DNA of 64,000 nucleotides from Capnocytophaga granulosa ATCC 51502 (GCF_000411115.1 NZ_KE150242.1:1-64000), one strand, 5' to 3'. Shown: positions 43,738 to 52,742, counted from the first letter of the stretch. The notes: generated by a model not told the origin, from the letters alone. A program made the numbers and translations.

Positions 43738-45450
43738 ATGAAAGTATTATATAATATATCAGTACTCTCACTTACCCTTTTTGCCGCAGGGGTACAAGCA
43801 CAGGATAAGTTGGGCACTATCTCGGTGGATATTGTAAAACCCTATACCCCTACCATAGCCGATGTACAAAAGCCAGCGGAGCAGACACCTAAGAAGGATA
43901 CCATAGCGGTAGCCAAAAAGCAGGTTACCTATTCCTCTGAGTCTATCCCTGTAGCTTCTACCTTTGTACCTGAAAAGGGGAAGGCGGTACGTATCCCTAT
44001 AGTGACAACTCAGGATAGTCTTTACCACTCTTATGTAGCCTTGGCAGGGGGCAATTATACTTCCCTATATGGGGATGCCTTCATTTCAGTACCTTTTAGC
44101 CTTACTTCGGATTTGTCGGTGGACTTCACCCATCATTCCTCTCAGGACAATGTCAAAGAGGTAGAGACCGATAGCAATTTTTCGCATACCCAAGCGCAGG
44201 CGACTTATAACCAATGGGGGCAAACCTACCAGTATAGCCTTTCGGCCAATGTAGCCCATAGGCTTTCCCACTGGTATGGTGTAGAGGATAAGAGTTTGCT
44301 ACCCATCTCCCAGTCCCTTAAGCAGCAGTACCTTACAGGAGGCATAGCAGGGGAGCTTTCTATGACTAAGGGTGTACTCGAAGGGGTGGATTTCTTTGTA
44401 CAAGGAGGCAAAGATGATTTTGGCAGTGGGGAAGTGCAGCTTAAGTTACGCCCTTCATTCAAATACGCCTTTAAGGAAGGGCAGGCATTACAGGTAAAAG
44501 CTGATGTGGATTATTTGCAAGGGAGTTTTGATAGAGGCTTTTCCAGTTTGCTCGGGATTACCTATAAGTCGGCTTTCTTGGGGCTAAGGCCAGCGTATGT
44601 ACGTACTTCGGGCAACTATAGGGTAAGGCTCGGATTAGGGGCTTATTATGCTAAGGAGAACAATGGAGAAGGAGGGAGTGTTAAGGTGTTTCCCGATGTG
44701 GAACTCTCTTGGAATGCAGCAGGAAAAGCACTTATAGGTTATGGAGGGATTACAGGAGGATTGGAACAGCTCACCTACCGAGAACAATCCTTGGAGAACC
44801 CCTATCTGTCTCCGACCCAGCACCTACACCCTACCTATACCCCTTATGATATATTTGCAGGGATTAGAGGCGCACTTTTCCAAGGATTCTCTTATGATTT
44901 CAAGGCTTTCTATACACGTATAGTACAGATGCCTATGTATCAGGCCAATGAAAAATATACCCTTGCCGATCGTAAGCCTTATCACTATGATAATTCCTAT
45001 AGCATCGTCTATGAGGATGCTATGTCCTTTGGGGCAAAAGCAACTATCAGGGGTAAGTTCTCGGATCGTTTCTATATAGATGCCTTTGCCAAGGTCAATG
45101 CCTATTCCTTTGATGCACTGAAAGCGAAGGAAAGAAACTTACCGCTATTTACCTCCGCCCTTTCGGCAAGTTACCGCATTCTTCCCCAGTGGAATGTAGG
45201 GACTTCTTTCTACTATGTAGGAGAGCGAAAGGATATAGCCCATACGCTACCTACTTTAGAGGCTAAGGAACTGACCCTTGATGGCTTTTTTGATCTTAAC
45301 TTCTCAACCGACTATACCTTCCTTAAGCGCTGGACAGCTTTTGTGGATTTGAGTAATGTAACAGGACAGCACTACCAACGATGGACGTCCTACCCTGTAC
45401 AAGGTTTCCAATTCCTCGTAGGGGTGAAGTATCGTTTCAATGTGAAATAG
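43738..45450 (+). CDS. TonB-receptor-like outer-membrane beta-barrel protein
   Basis: A 570-residue protein with a signal peptide (MKVLYNISVLSLTLFAAGVQAQ); the ATG at 43738 is preferred over a TTG at 43732. After a Pro/Lys-rich N-terminal stretch (about 25-90, IVKPYTPTIADVQKP) the rest is amphipathic beta-strand with loop tyrosines and a C-terminal VGVKYRFNVK, as in TonB-dependent barrels, but no plug domain is evident. It is paired with the TPR gene upstream; a terminator follows. Confidence 0.78.
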   Translation: MKVLYNISVLSLTLFAAGVQAQDKLGTISVDIVKPYTPTIADVQKPAEQTPKKDTIAVAKKQVTYSSESIPVASTFVPEKGKAVRIPIVTTQDSLYHSYVALAGGNYTSLYGDAFISVPFSLTSDLSVDFTHHSSQDNVKEVETDSNFSHTQAQATYNQWGQTYQYSLSANVAHRLSHWYGVEDKSLLPISQSLKQQYLTGGIAGELSMTKGVLEGVDFFVQGGKDDFGSGEVQLKLRPSFKYAFKEGQALQVKADVDYLQGSFDRGFSSLLGITYKSAFLGLRPAYVRTSGNYRVRLGLGAYYAKENNGEGGSVKVFPDVELSWNAAGKALIGYGGITGGLEQLTYREQSLENPYLSPTQHLHPTYTPYDIFAGIRGALFQGFSYDFKAFYTRIVQMPMYQANEKYTLADRKPYHYDNSYSIVYEDAMSFGAKATIRGKFSDRFYIDAFAKVNAYSFDALKAKERNLPLFTSALSASYRILPQWNVGTSFYYVGERKDIAHTLPTLEAKELTLDGFFDLNFSTDYTFLKRWTAFVDLSNVTGQHYQRWTSYPVQGFQFLVGVKYRFNVK

Positions 45451-45461
45451 GGAGAAAAGGC

Positions 45462-45494
45462 AAGAGGTTGTTCGCCAAAGAACAACCTCTTTTT
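45462..45494. terminator. Rho-independent terminator after the barrel gene
   Basis: AAGAGGTTGTTC (45462-45473) pairs with GAACAACCTCTT (45480-45491), followed by TTT. It lies between convergent genes and could serve both. Confidence 0.88.
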
Positions 45495-45519
45495 AATTGT
45501 TGGATATGATTTGAGAAAA

Positions 45520-46443
45520 TTAAACTAATATTTGTACCCCGCTGGTGGTGATTTTGTTATCTAAGTAAAAATCGATACGGCCTAAGTTGATTCCATAGCA
45601 GCCTACTTGGTTGATGAGGATTTCGCGATTGGCCTTATTCTTGACAATGACAGGTTCGCTCATGAAAGTATGGGTATGGCCGCCTATGATAAGGTCAGTT
45701 TCGGAGGTCTTTTTAGCAATGGTAAGGTCGCATACCTTATCGGTACGATACTGGAATCCCAAGTGAGAGAGACAGATGACAATGTCGCAGTTCTCTGTCT
45801 TTCTGAGTTTCTTCTCCATATCTATGGCAATTTCCACAGGATCAAGGTATTTGGTTTCTCTGTAGAGTTCCTTGGTAACCAATCCTTTAAGCTCTACGCC
45901 TAAGCCATAGACACCTATACGTACTTCATCTACTTCAAATACTTTGTAAGGCTTTGTTTTTCCTTCTAATACGGTATTGGTAAAGTCGTAATTGGAAGAA
46001 ATGAAATCAAATTTGGCATGTGGCATCTGGAAGAGGAGACCCTCTATTCCATTGTCAAAATCATGGTTTCCGAAAGTAGCTGCATCGTACTTGAGCATGG
46101 ACATTAGGCGGAATTCCAATTCGCCCCCGTAATAGTTGAAATAAGGAGTACCCTGAAAGATATCCCCAGCATCAAAGAGTAGCGTATTGGGGTTTTCCTT
46201 GCGTACTTGCTCTATCAAGACCGCACGACGTGCCACTCCTCCCTTATCAGGATAGTGAGGGTCGTCAGTAGGCATAGGGTCTATATGACTATGGGTGTCA
46301 TTGGTATGGAGTATGGTGATATGTTTCTTATGTTTTTTGAGCTTATCCTTGTTTTTATCTCTGTCAAAGGCATAGGAAACGCCTCCCAGCCCTAAAAACA
46401 GGGCGCCAGCCCCGATGTTTCTTACGAAATTTCTTCTTTCCAT
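45520..46443 (-). CDS. Tat-exported metallophosphoesterase, 5'-nucleotidase N-terminal domain
   Basis: A 307-residue protein. The N-terminus ERRNFVRNIGAGALFLGLGG has a twin-arginine RRxF motif. The calcineurin-like metal ligands are all visible: ILHTNDTHSHID (DxH), FDAGDIFQG (GD), TFGNHDFDNG (GNHD), VICLSHLG and LIIGGHTHTF (GHTH). It corresponds to the catalytic half of UshA/5'-nucleotidases; the substrate-binding half is encoded by the gene 27 bp upstream. Likely role: periplasmic nucleotide dephosphorylation. Confidence 0.87.
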   Translation of the reverse strand: MERRNFVRNIGAGALFLGLGGVSYAFDRDKNKDKLKKHKKHITILHTNDTHSHIDPMPTDDPHYPDKGGVARRAVLIEQVRKENPNTLLFDAGDIFQGTPYFNYYGGELEFRLMSMLKYDAATFGNHDFDNGIEGLLFQMPHAKFDFISSNYDFTNTVLEGKTKPYKVFEVDEVRIGVYGLGVELKGLVTKELYRETKYLDPVEIAIDMEKKLRKTENCDIVICLSHLGFQYRTDKVCDLTIAKKTSETDLIIGGHTHTFMSEPVIVKNKANREILINQVGCYGINLGRIDFYLDNKITTSGVQILV

Positions 46444-46470
46444 ATAAAATTGTGTTTTATAGTTTGATAA

Positions 46471-47244
46471 TTATTTTATTTTGAATCGTCCGTCGGACTT
46501 AAAATCTATAGGGTTTGTTTTTCTTAGGTAATCAATCAGCGCTTCTCTGGCATTGTAACTGATGTTGGTAACATCTATGGAGTTTTTAAAGAAATTCATC
46601 TTATCGCCCCCATTGTATAGATAGTCAAAAGTGCAGACAAAATAGCGCTTTTTGCGTAGAACAGGTTTTTTATTGATAAGAAAACTCACGACCTCTCCAC
46701 GTGGACTCATGATGAGCTGTACTTGGTTAGAGATTGGGTGGGGGAGCTTACTATCATAAAGATATTTGGCCATGTCATAAAGCTGTGCACCTGTAACCTC
46801 AGCTACTACTAGATAGTTTTCAAAGGGCATTAGCTGGTAGACCATACGGGTGGTAATACTTCCTTCGGGTAATTCCGAACGGATTCCTCCCCAGTTAAAT
46901 AGGGCAAAATCCACATGGCGTTTCTTTTTCTTGTAGAAATAGCCATCGGATTGCTCACAGAGCGCATCGGCAAAGAAGTTACCAATAGGCATGTTCATCT
47001 CACCATCTTCTAAGGTTTTGATATCCTTGACCATAGTAGCATTGTTGTGAGAAAGCACATTGTCCAAATACTTGTTCAAGTGATAGCGAAAAGGCGAAAG
47101 ATAGTCCTTGATATCTTCGTCTTCTTCTGTATCTTTGGTAATGGGCATCTGTTCCCCTTCTATAGCTTGGGTGAAATAGCTCTTTGATTTACAAGAGACT
47201 ATAAGCAAAAATAGTGCCAGAAAAGCAAATAAATTTTTTCTCAT
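46471..47244 (-). CDS. 5'-nucleotidase C-terminal-domain lipoprotein
   Basis: A 257-residue lipoprotein (lipobox IVSC near residue 18). The sequence MPIGNFFADALCEQS, FALFNWGGIRSELPEGSITTRMVYQLMPFENYLVV and the FDYLYNGGDKM motif identify the 5_nucleotid_C domain that binds the nucleoside in UshA-type enzymes. With the next gene it would make a two-chain nucleotidase. Its -7 box TAATTTTG is at 47275-47268. Confidence 0.85.
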   Translation of the reverse strand: MRKNLFAFLALFLLIVSCKSKSYFTQAIEGEQMPITKDTEEDEDIKDYLSPFRYHLNKYLDNVLSHNNATMVKDIKTLEDGEMNMPIGNFFADALCEQSDGYFYKKKKRHVDFALFNWGGIRSELPEGSITTRMVYQLMPFENYLVVAEVTGAQLYDMAKYLYDSKLPHPISNQVQLIMSPRGEVVSFLINKKPVLRKKRYFVCTFDYLYNGGDKMNFFKNSIDVTNISYNAREALIDYLRKTNPIDFKSDGRFKIK

Positions 47245-47267
47245 AAAAATGTTTTTCTTTCAGGGCG

Positions 47268-47295
47268 CAAAATTAATAAATATTCATTACATTTG
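47268..47295. promoter_or_regulatory. Divergent promoters between the nucleotidase and DUF6913-dapA operons
   Basis: TAATTTTG on the minus strand (47275-47268) and TACATTTG on the plus strand (47288-47295), with 12 bp between. The outward-facing arrangement is like that at 2772-2827. Confidence 0.55.
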
Positions 47296-47320
47296 CAGTG
47301 AAATCTTTATAATTTTTATT

Positions 47321-47833
47321 TTGAAAATATTTAAAAATATAGCGATTAAAAATCGGATACAGAAGAACCTTAAAAAGAGAGCTAATTATCTGAATGGTAA
47401 TAAGTTACAAATACATAAGGTAGGATGTATTGTGGATATAGAGGAAGTGGATAAGGTGGATTTCCTCAAGAACTTCATCAAAGAGTACGGTATCAATTCG
47501 GAAAATTATGTGATTTTGGGCTATGAAGAGAAGGGGATAGATATACAGATAGAAGGGATTCCACTCTTCGCCTGGAAGGATATCAACTATTCGGGGGGCA
47601 TCCGCAACTATCATGCCGATAGGCTTTGGGAACTGGAATATGACCTGCTGATCAACTGTTTTTCCACACCCAAGCTTCCACTGCTATTGCTTTCATCGGG
47701 AGTGAAAGCCAAGCTACGCATAGGGGTAAGTGGTATAGATCCCGCTTTCAACGATGTGATTATTGAGGCTCCCTTGGCCGATGGGAGTACTTTTATTCAA
47801 GAAGCTAAAAAAATAATAAAAACACTACAATGA
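47321..47833 (+). CDS. DUF6913-like conserved flavobacterial protein
   Basis: A 170-residue protein. The long frame begins at 47249, upstream of the plus-strand -7 box, so I take a TTG at 47321 (reading MKIFKNIAIKNRIQKNL) as the start. The body (LLINCFSTPKLPLLLLSSGVKAKLRIGVSG, then DVIIEAPLADGSTFIQEAKKIIKTL) is conserved next to dapA in Flavobacteriia. It overlaps dapA by 4 nt (ATGA). Function unknown. Confidence 0.7.
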   Translation: MKIFKNIAIKNRIQKNLKKRANYLNGNKLQIHKVGCIVDIEEVDKVDFLKNFIKEYGINSENYVILGYEEKGIDIQIEGIPLFAWKDINYSGGIRNYHADRLWELEYDLLINCFSTPKLPLLLLSSGVKAKLRIGVSGIDPAFNDVIIEAPLADGSTFIQEAKKIIKTLQ

Positions 47834-48714
47834 AGACTTTACAAGGAACAGGGGTCGCACTGGTAACCCCTTTTAATAAAGAGGGGGGCGTAGATGTACC
47901 CGCTCTTGAACGCTTGGTACATACCCAAGTGGAAAATGGTATAGATTATTTGGTTGTTTTGGGTACCACTGCCGAAACACCTACCCTATCTACCGAAGAA
48001 AAGGAATTGGTCAAAATGACAGTTAAGAAGGCTAACAAAGGCAGACTGCCCATGGTCTTGGGAGTAGGGGGGAATAACACCCAAACAATTGTAGAACAAG
48101 TACGTGAGGTATCTTCTGAGGACTACACAGCCATACTTTCGGTAACGCCCTACTATAACAAGCCTTCACAAGAAGGACTTTACCAGCACTATAAGGCGGT
48201 GGCCGAGGCTACGGAACTGCCCATTCTACTCTACAATGTACCCTCTCGCACAGGGGTTAATATGGACTATCGCACTACCCTACGCCTGGCCAAAGAGGTG
48301 CCCACTATCATAGGGATTAAAGAGGCATCGGGCAATATAGTCCAGATTATGCACCTTTTGCAAGGGCGTCCTGATAATTTTTTGGTTATCTCAGGCGATG
48401 ATGCTACGGCCTTACCTACGGTGCTTTTGGGCGGTGATGGTACCATCTCGGTATTAGGACAGGCCTTTCCTGAGCGCTATAGCCGAATGATACGTCAGGG
48501 CTTGGAGGGAAACTATAAGCAGGCCAACACTATTCAGTATCAGCTCTTAGAAGTGATGGAGCTAATTTTCAAAGAAGGAAACCCTGTAGGAATCAAGGCC
48601 TTGCTTACCCTTTTGGAAATAATCAATACCCCTAAAGTACGCCTTCCTTTGGTGAGTGCTACAGAGGGGCTACAAAGAGAACTGAAGACGTACTTAGAGT
48701 ATATGAAAAAATAA
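47830..48714 (+). CDS. dapA: 4-hydroxy-tetrahydrodipicolinate synthase
   Basis: A 294-residue, full-length protein. It condenses pyruvate with aspartate-semialdehyde in lysine/diaminopimelate synthesis. The Schiff-base Lys lies in TIIGIKEASGN and the active-site Tyr in LLYNVPSRTGVNM; the pyruvate loop GTTAETPTLSTEE is the flavobacterial variant of GTTGESPTL. It ends 3 bp from the convergent pyrB stop with no terminator in between. Confidence 0.93.
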   Translation: MKTLQGTGVALVTPFNKEGGVDVPALERLVHTQVENGIDYLVVLGTTAETPTLSTEEKELVKMTVKKANKGRLPMVLGVGGNNTQTIVEQVREVSSEDYTAILSVTPYYNKPSQEGLYQHYKAVAEATELPILLYNVPSRTGVNMDYRTTLRLAKEVPTIIGIKEASGNIVQIMHLLQGRPDNFLVISGDDATALPTVLLGGDGTISVLGQAFPERYSRMIRQGLEGNYKQANTIQYQLLEVMELIFKEGNPVGIKALLTLLEIINTPKVRLPLVSATEGLQRELKTYLEYMKK

Positions 48715-48717
48715 TAT

Positions 48718-49650
48718 TTACTGCATTTTTATCTGTGAAGCCAGTAGGTAAATGACTGCCATGCGAATAGCTACCCCGTTTTCAACCTGATCAAGGATAA
48801 CTGATTGCGGGCAGTCGGCTACTTCGCTGGTGAGTTCTACCCCTCGGTTGATAGGGCCAGGGTGCATAATGATGATCTCCTTACCTATCTCGTCTAGAAT
48901 CTCCTTGGTAAGGCCATACTGCTGTACATACTCCCGTGTGGAGGGGAAGTAAGGAATATCCAAGCGTTCGTTCTGGATACGTAGCATATTGGCCACATCG
49001 CACCATTGGAGCGCTTTCTTCAGATCAGTTTCCACATGTACCCCTAGCTCATGTATATACTTAGGAATAAGGGTTTTAGGGCCACATACGGCTACTTCAG
49101 CACCTTGCATGTGTAGGGCAAATATATTGGAGAGGGCTACGCGTGAGTGTAGGATATCCCCTACAATCACTACTTTCTTACCCGCAACACTTCCCAATCG
49201 CTCGCGTATGGTATAGGAGTCCAAGAGGGCTTGGGTGGGGTGCTCATGGGCACCATCACCAGCATTGACAATGGGCACTTTCACATGCTGAGAGAGGAAG
49301 ACCCCTGCTCCAGGGTTGGGGTGGCGCATAACAACCATATCCACTTTCATAGCCAAGATGTTATTGACTGTATCGATGAGGGTTTCTCCTTTCTTTACAG
49401 AGGATTGTGCAGCCGAGAAGTTGATCACATCGGCAGAGAGGCGTTTTTCGGCCAACTCAAAGGACAGGCGGGTACGTGTACTATTCTCGAAAAACAGATT
49501 GGCAATGGTAATATCCCTCAAGGAAGGCACCTTTTTGATAGGGCGGTTGATCACCTCCTTGAATTGGTCGGCTGTGGTGAAGATAAGCTCTAAGTCCTCA
49601 GGGGTGAGGTACTTGATACCTAATAGGTGATTGACACTTAACTGGTTCAT
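48718..49650 (-). CDS. pyrB: Aspartate carbamoyltransferase catalytic subunit
   Basis: A 310-residue protein. The carbamoyl-phosphate site FFENSTRTRLSFELAEKRL (STRTR), the loop with Ser/Lys SSVKKGETLIDTV, HPTQALLDSYTI and MHPGPINRGVE are all canonical. It makes carbamoyl-aspartate, the substrate of the dihydroorotase encoded at 38350. It lies 27 bp downstream of pyrR; no pyrI is adjacent. Confidence 0.94.
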   Translation of the reverse strand: MNQLSVNHLLGIKYLTPEDLELIFTTADQFKEVINRPIKKVPSLRDITIANLFFENSTRTRLSFELAEKRLSADVINFSAAQSSVKKGETLIDTVNNILAMKVDMVVMRHPNPGAGVFLSQHVKVPIVNAGDGAHEHPTQALLDSYTIRERLGSVAGKKVVIVGDILHSRVALSNIFALHMQGAEVAVCGPKTLIPKYIHELGVHVETDLKKALQWCDVANMLRIQNERLDIPYFPSTREYVQQYGLTKEILDEIGKEIIIMHPGPINRGVELTSEVADCPQSVILDQVENGVAIRMAVIYLLASQIKMQ

Positions 49651-49677
49651 AGTGTGTGTTTTATGGGTAGGGTTGTT

Positions 49678-50223
49678 TTATGCTTGTTTTTCTACGAGAT
49701 AGACGGCATCTTCTCCGTCTTGTGAAGCCCAATTGACCACTACGCGTTCTTTGTTGATAGCATCTACGGCCTTGCCAATATAATCGGGCTGTATAGGTAG
49801 GTCACGGCTGAAGCGGCGGTCTATCAGTACCAATAGTTCTACTTTGCTGGGACGTCCAAAGGACTGCAAGGCAGTGAGAGCAGCACGAATGCTACGGCCT
49901 GTATAGAGGACATCGTCTATGAAGACCACTTTTTTGTCCTCTACCAAGAAAGGAATATCGGTGGTGTTGGCCGCCAGAGGCTTTTCACCTCTTCGGAAAT
50001 CATCGCGGAAGAAGGTGATGTCCAAGGCGCCATATTGTATGCCCGCAACCTGATACTCCTGACGAAGCATTGCCACTAAGCGCTGGGCTAAGAATACCCC
50101 ACGAGGTTGCAAGCCTATGAGTACCGTATCGGAGAAATCGGTATGGTTCTCTATAAGCTGACAGGCCAAGCGATGTAGAATGACATCTAACTCTTGGGAG
50201 GTTAATAATTGTTTTCTTTCCAT
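49678..50223 (-). CDS. pyrR: Bifunctional pyr operon regulator / uracil phosphoribosyltransferase
   Basis: A 181-residue protein. The start at 50223 (MERKQLLTSQELDVILHRLA) is the usual one; an upstream in-frame ATG at 50250 lies in repeat-derived sequence. The PRPP-binding loop VVFIDDVLYTGRSIRAAL and ALDITFFRDD are diagnostic of PyrR. In Bacilli PyrR binds pyr mRNA to control attenuation; I did not find an anti-terminator structure in the repeat-filled leader here. It is co-directional with pyrB. Confidence 0.92.
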   Translation of the reverse strand: MERKQLLTSQELDVILHRLACQLIENHTDFSDTVLIGLQPRGVFLAQRLVAMLRQEYQVAGIQYGALDITFFRDDFRRGEKPLAANTTDIPFLVEDKKVVFIDDVLYTGRSIRAALTALQSFGRPSKVELLVLIDRRFSRDLPIQPDYIGKAVDAINKERVVVNWASQDGEDAVYLVEKQA

Positions 50224-50233
50224 AATCCTTAAA

Positions 50234-50397
50234 TAATGATTAATGACCAATGATTAATGACCAATGACTAATGACTAATGATTAATGACTAATGATTAAT
50301 GACTAATGACTAATGACTAATGACTAATGACTAATGATTAATGATTAATGACTAATGATTAATGATTAATGATTAATGACTAATGATTAATGACTAG
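50234..50397. repeat. Heptamer array TAATGAY upstream of pyrR
   Basis: About 23 consecutive units of TAATGAC, TAATGAT or CAATGAC/CAATGAT. They fill the pyrR 5' region from 11 bp before its ATG. Confidence 0.92.
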
Positions 50398-50499
50398 AAT
50401 CAATAGTTAAAATGTTATTTGCAAACTTTTTAAGGTGCCATAAATTGCGTCTCTACAAAGATGCTGATTAAGACAATTTCTGATGCGTACAGTCTTTTG
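50398..50499. other. Gap between the two heptamer arrays, nothing clear
   Basis: Unique AT-rich sequence without an ORF. I found no exact TAnnTTTG box for pyrR here. Confidence 0.4.
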
Positions 50500-50534
50500 T
50501 GATTAACAATTGATAATTGACAATTAACGATTAA
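50500..50534. repeat. Heptamer array at the end of the 50531 gene
   Basis: TGATTAA CAATTGA TAATTGA CAATTAA CGATTAA. On the minus strand the stop codon of the gene (50533-50531) is in the first unit. Confidence 0.7.
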
Positions 50535-51043
50535 GTTCGTATGACAAAGCATTCTCTTTCTTGTTCGCTTCTGATGAAGAACAGAGCAAAGGAAAAAGTG
50601 TCTATCACCACAGTGAAAGCCTTATTTTCGGCTAATTGTTTAAAAAAATCCTCGTTTTCCCTCTGATGTGGAGCCACTACAAGTAGCAAACTATCGTTGT
50701 GCATTTGTCCTATAAGCTCCTCCTGAGTCGGTTTGTTCTCTTGTTGGTAAAGGATGATCATATCCTGCTGCTGCTTGGAAACCTCTGTAAGCGGAGCGGG
50801 AAAGAACGAGGTGAAATCCTTACGATCACTATATATTTTTATACTCTTGGGAGCAAAATATTTTACCAATCGAAGCAAAAACTGTCCTTTTCTTTTGGAG
50901 ATACCTTTAGGGTAGTGCGAACAAGGGATTTTATCACGCGAGTAAAAGCACTGGGTAACCAATCGGAATACAAAGGGAGAATGTACGCCATGCTGGTTGG
51001 TTGATTTCCAAAGGAAAAGCAAATATTTCTTCCACAAGGGCAT
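50531..51043 (-). CDS. SAM-methyltransferase-like protein, degenerate
   Basis: A 170-residue protein. The opening LFLWKSTNQHGVHSPFVFRLVTQCFYSR is the conserved start of a flavobacterial class I SAM-dependent methyltransferase-like family. The glycine-rich SAM motif expected after RLVKYFAPKSIKIY is missing and the protein looks shorter than usual, so it may be non-catalytic. It begins immediately at the end of the OstA-like gene and is probably co-transcribed with it. Confidence 0.65.
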   Translation of the reverse strand: MPLWKKYLLFLWKSTNQHGVHSPFVFRLVTQCFYSRDKIPCSHYPKGISKRKGQFLLRLVKYFAPKSIKIYSDRKDFTSFFPAPLTEVSKQQQDMIILYQQENKPTQEELIGQMHNDSLLLVVAPHQRENEDFFKQLAENKAFTVVIDTFSFALFFIRSEQERECFVIRT

Positions 51044-52668
51044 CAGTTTTCTGTTTTAGGTATGAGTTTTTCTTCTATAAGGTCTATTTCATCAGCTTTA
51101 ATACCGTGAATAGGGGTTAGTTGTATGTTTTTTTCGTCTTCTGGGAAAATATCATTCTTGCTTAGAATCATTTCGTCTCCGCGCCAATTAAAATTGGGGA
51201 AGCGTAGTTCTTCTTTGCTGATTTTATTCTCAGGATAGATACCGCCATCTATATTTTTGTAGAAGACAATAGTCTCTATCTGTTGGTTGGGAGCAAAATC
51301 TATACGGATTTGGCTACATTTGGACTTATTAATCCCCACAGGCTGATTTTGGTCGTTATATACGTAATAAATCACCTCGGTATTCTGATACAAATTTACG
51401 TTATTTAATTTGTTTTCGAGGAATTTTCCCTTTAAAATTTTTCCTTTTACTTGGTTAAAGCCTGTACCTAGGGTGTCCTTTTCGATCAGGAAAGCGTTGT
51501 CAAAGACTTTGAGGGTATCAAGTTTTTCGGTTTGGGTATTGGCCAGAATATGGATATTGTCTCCTGTCATTTGGCTTTTGCCACTCCATATAATAGGTTT
51601 TCCGATCAGCTTGGTAAGGCCTGTGGCTTGGCTGGAGTGGATAGAATCACATTTGCCCTGAATATCGGTCTTGTAGATACGAGCTCCAGTGTAAGCCCTC
51701 ACCACGCGTGCGCCCGTCTTGCCTGTTACCATGATCCGCTTGGCATGGATGTAAATGGAGTCTTTGCCTTTTTCTACCTCACTGCTAATTAGGGCTTTTT
51801 TGGTGATGAACATGGAGTCCTGTGCCTTATATACCTCGCCATAGTGTCCTTTGACTAAGGTCTTGTTGATGGTATCTCGGATAATAATATTGTTGGTTGC
51901 CGAGGCGAAACTTCGGAATTTGTCGAAGTAGAGGCTATCCCCCGTAAGGCGCTTGTTGTCATAGTCTATACGAGCCTTGTCCATGAAGTAGCCCTTTTCC
52001 GCCTTGGTGTCGTAGTAGCCTTTCTCTCCGTAGGCGATGTAATCCTTTCCAGTGATGGTTGTGGGGCCAAACATGTAGATATGTCCTGAAGCATGATAGT
52101 AATCCAGTGTAAGGGAATTGACCTCAAAGTTGACATTGGTAACCTTCACTTGGGTGGTAAATTGACTCTTTCTTGGGGCGACAAAGTAGCGGCCTTCTCG
52201 GCTGGTGAGCACATTCTCTTCGTCAGAGATTTTGCCATAGTTCAGGTAATAAGCCTCTTGGGTATTGCGGTCAAAGAACAGCTCCTCTGTCTCAAGGGTC
52301 ATTTTCTCATTGCGTAGCTTGACATTGTTCTTGGCAAGCGCTATTTTTGTATCTCCATTGTATTCTATAAACTCGCTATTCATCTTCAGTGAGTCTCCTT
52401 GTTGGATAAATACCTCTCCGAAGGCCTTCACCTGGTTCGTCTGTTGGTAGAGTACAGCCACATCGCACCAGATGTCCATTCCCTGATGGCGGAACTGTAC
52501 CTTGCGCTCCTCATCGGAATTGAAGATTGTAGCCCCAGGGTACTTATCATTGTCAATAGTGAGGGTACCAGCGTAGACAATCTCTATCTTCTTGGAGGTG
52601 CTATCCTGAGCATACACCACTGAGAATAAGAGGAAAAAGCAGGCAAATAGGTAATATATTTTTGACAT
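51043..52668 (-). CDS. OstA-like protein (LPS transport type)
   Basis: A 541-residue exported protein. I use the ATG at 52668 (MSKIYYLFACFFLLFSVVYAQ, signal peptide); longer in-frame starts fall at or near the -7 box at 52709-52702. OstA/LptA-type beta-jellyroll repeats fill the protein (VKAFGEVFIQQGDSLKMNSEFIEYNGDTKIALAKNNVKLRNEKMTLETEELFFD). Proteins of this layout in Bacteroidota are thought to serve lipopolysaccharide transport across the periplasm, which suits lpxB encoded divergently next door. Confidence 0.82.
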   Translation of the reverse strand: MSKIYYLFACFFLLFSVVYAQDSTSKKIEIVYAGTLTIDNDKYPGATIFNSDEERKVQFRHQGMDIWCDVAVLYQQTNQVKAFGEVFIQQGDSLKMNSEFIEYNGDTKIALAKNNVKLRNEKMTLETEELFFDRNTQEAYYLNYGKISDEENVLTSREGRYFVAPRKSQFTTQVKVTNVNFEVNSLTLDYYHASGHIYMFGPTTITGKDYIAYGEKGYYDTKAEKGYFMDKARIDYDNKRLTGDSLYFDKFRSFASATNNIIIRDTINKTLVKGHYGEVYKAQDSMFITKKALISSEVEKGKDSIYIHAKRIMVTGKTGARVVRAYTGARIYKTDIQGKCDSIHSSQATGLTKLIGKPIIWSGKSQMTGDNIHILANTQTEKLDTLKVFDNAFLIEKDTLGTGFNQVKGKILKGKFLENKLNNVNLYQNTEVIYYVYNDQNQPVGINKSKCSQIRIDFAPNQQIETIVFYKNIDGGIYPENKISKEELRFPNFNWRGDEMILSKNDIFPEDEKNIQLTPIHGIKADEIDLIEEKLIPKTEN

Positions 52669-52701
52669 AAAGGGTCTTGTCCTATCCATAAGAATTTTGT
52701 G

Positions 52702-52709
52702 CAAAGATA
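52702..52709 (-). promoter_or_regulatory. -7 box TATCTTTG for the OstA-like gene
   Basis: Minus-strand -7 element 34 bp before the chosen ATG at 52668. It makes the GTG at 52719 impossible as a start. Confidence 0.65.
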
Positions 52710-52721
52710 CATATTTCACTG

Positions 52722-52742
52722 AAAAATGAAAAGTGAAAAGCG
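52722..52742. repeat. Short heptamer array AAAAGTG
   Basis: Three units AAAAATG AAAAGTG AAAAGCG in the divergent spacer between the OstA-like gene and lpxB. Confidence 0.5.

Noticed and set aside
50234..50397. CRISPR array
   Set aside because: Units are 7 bp and contiguous with no spacers of constant length, and no cas genes are in the window. The same holds for the other heptamer arrays.
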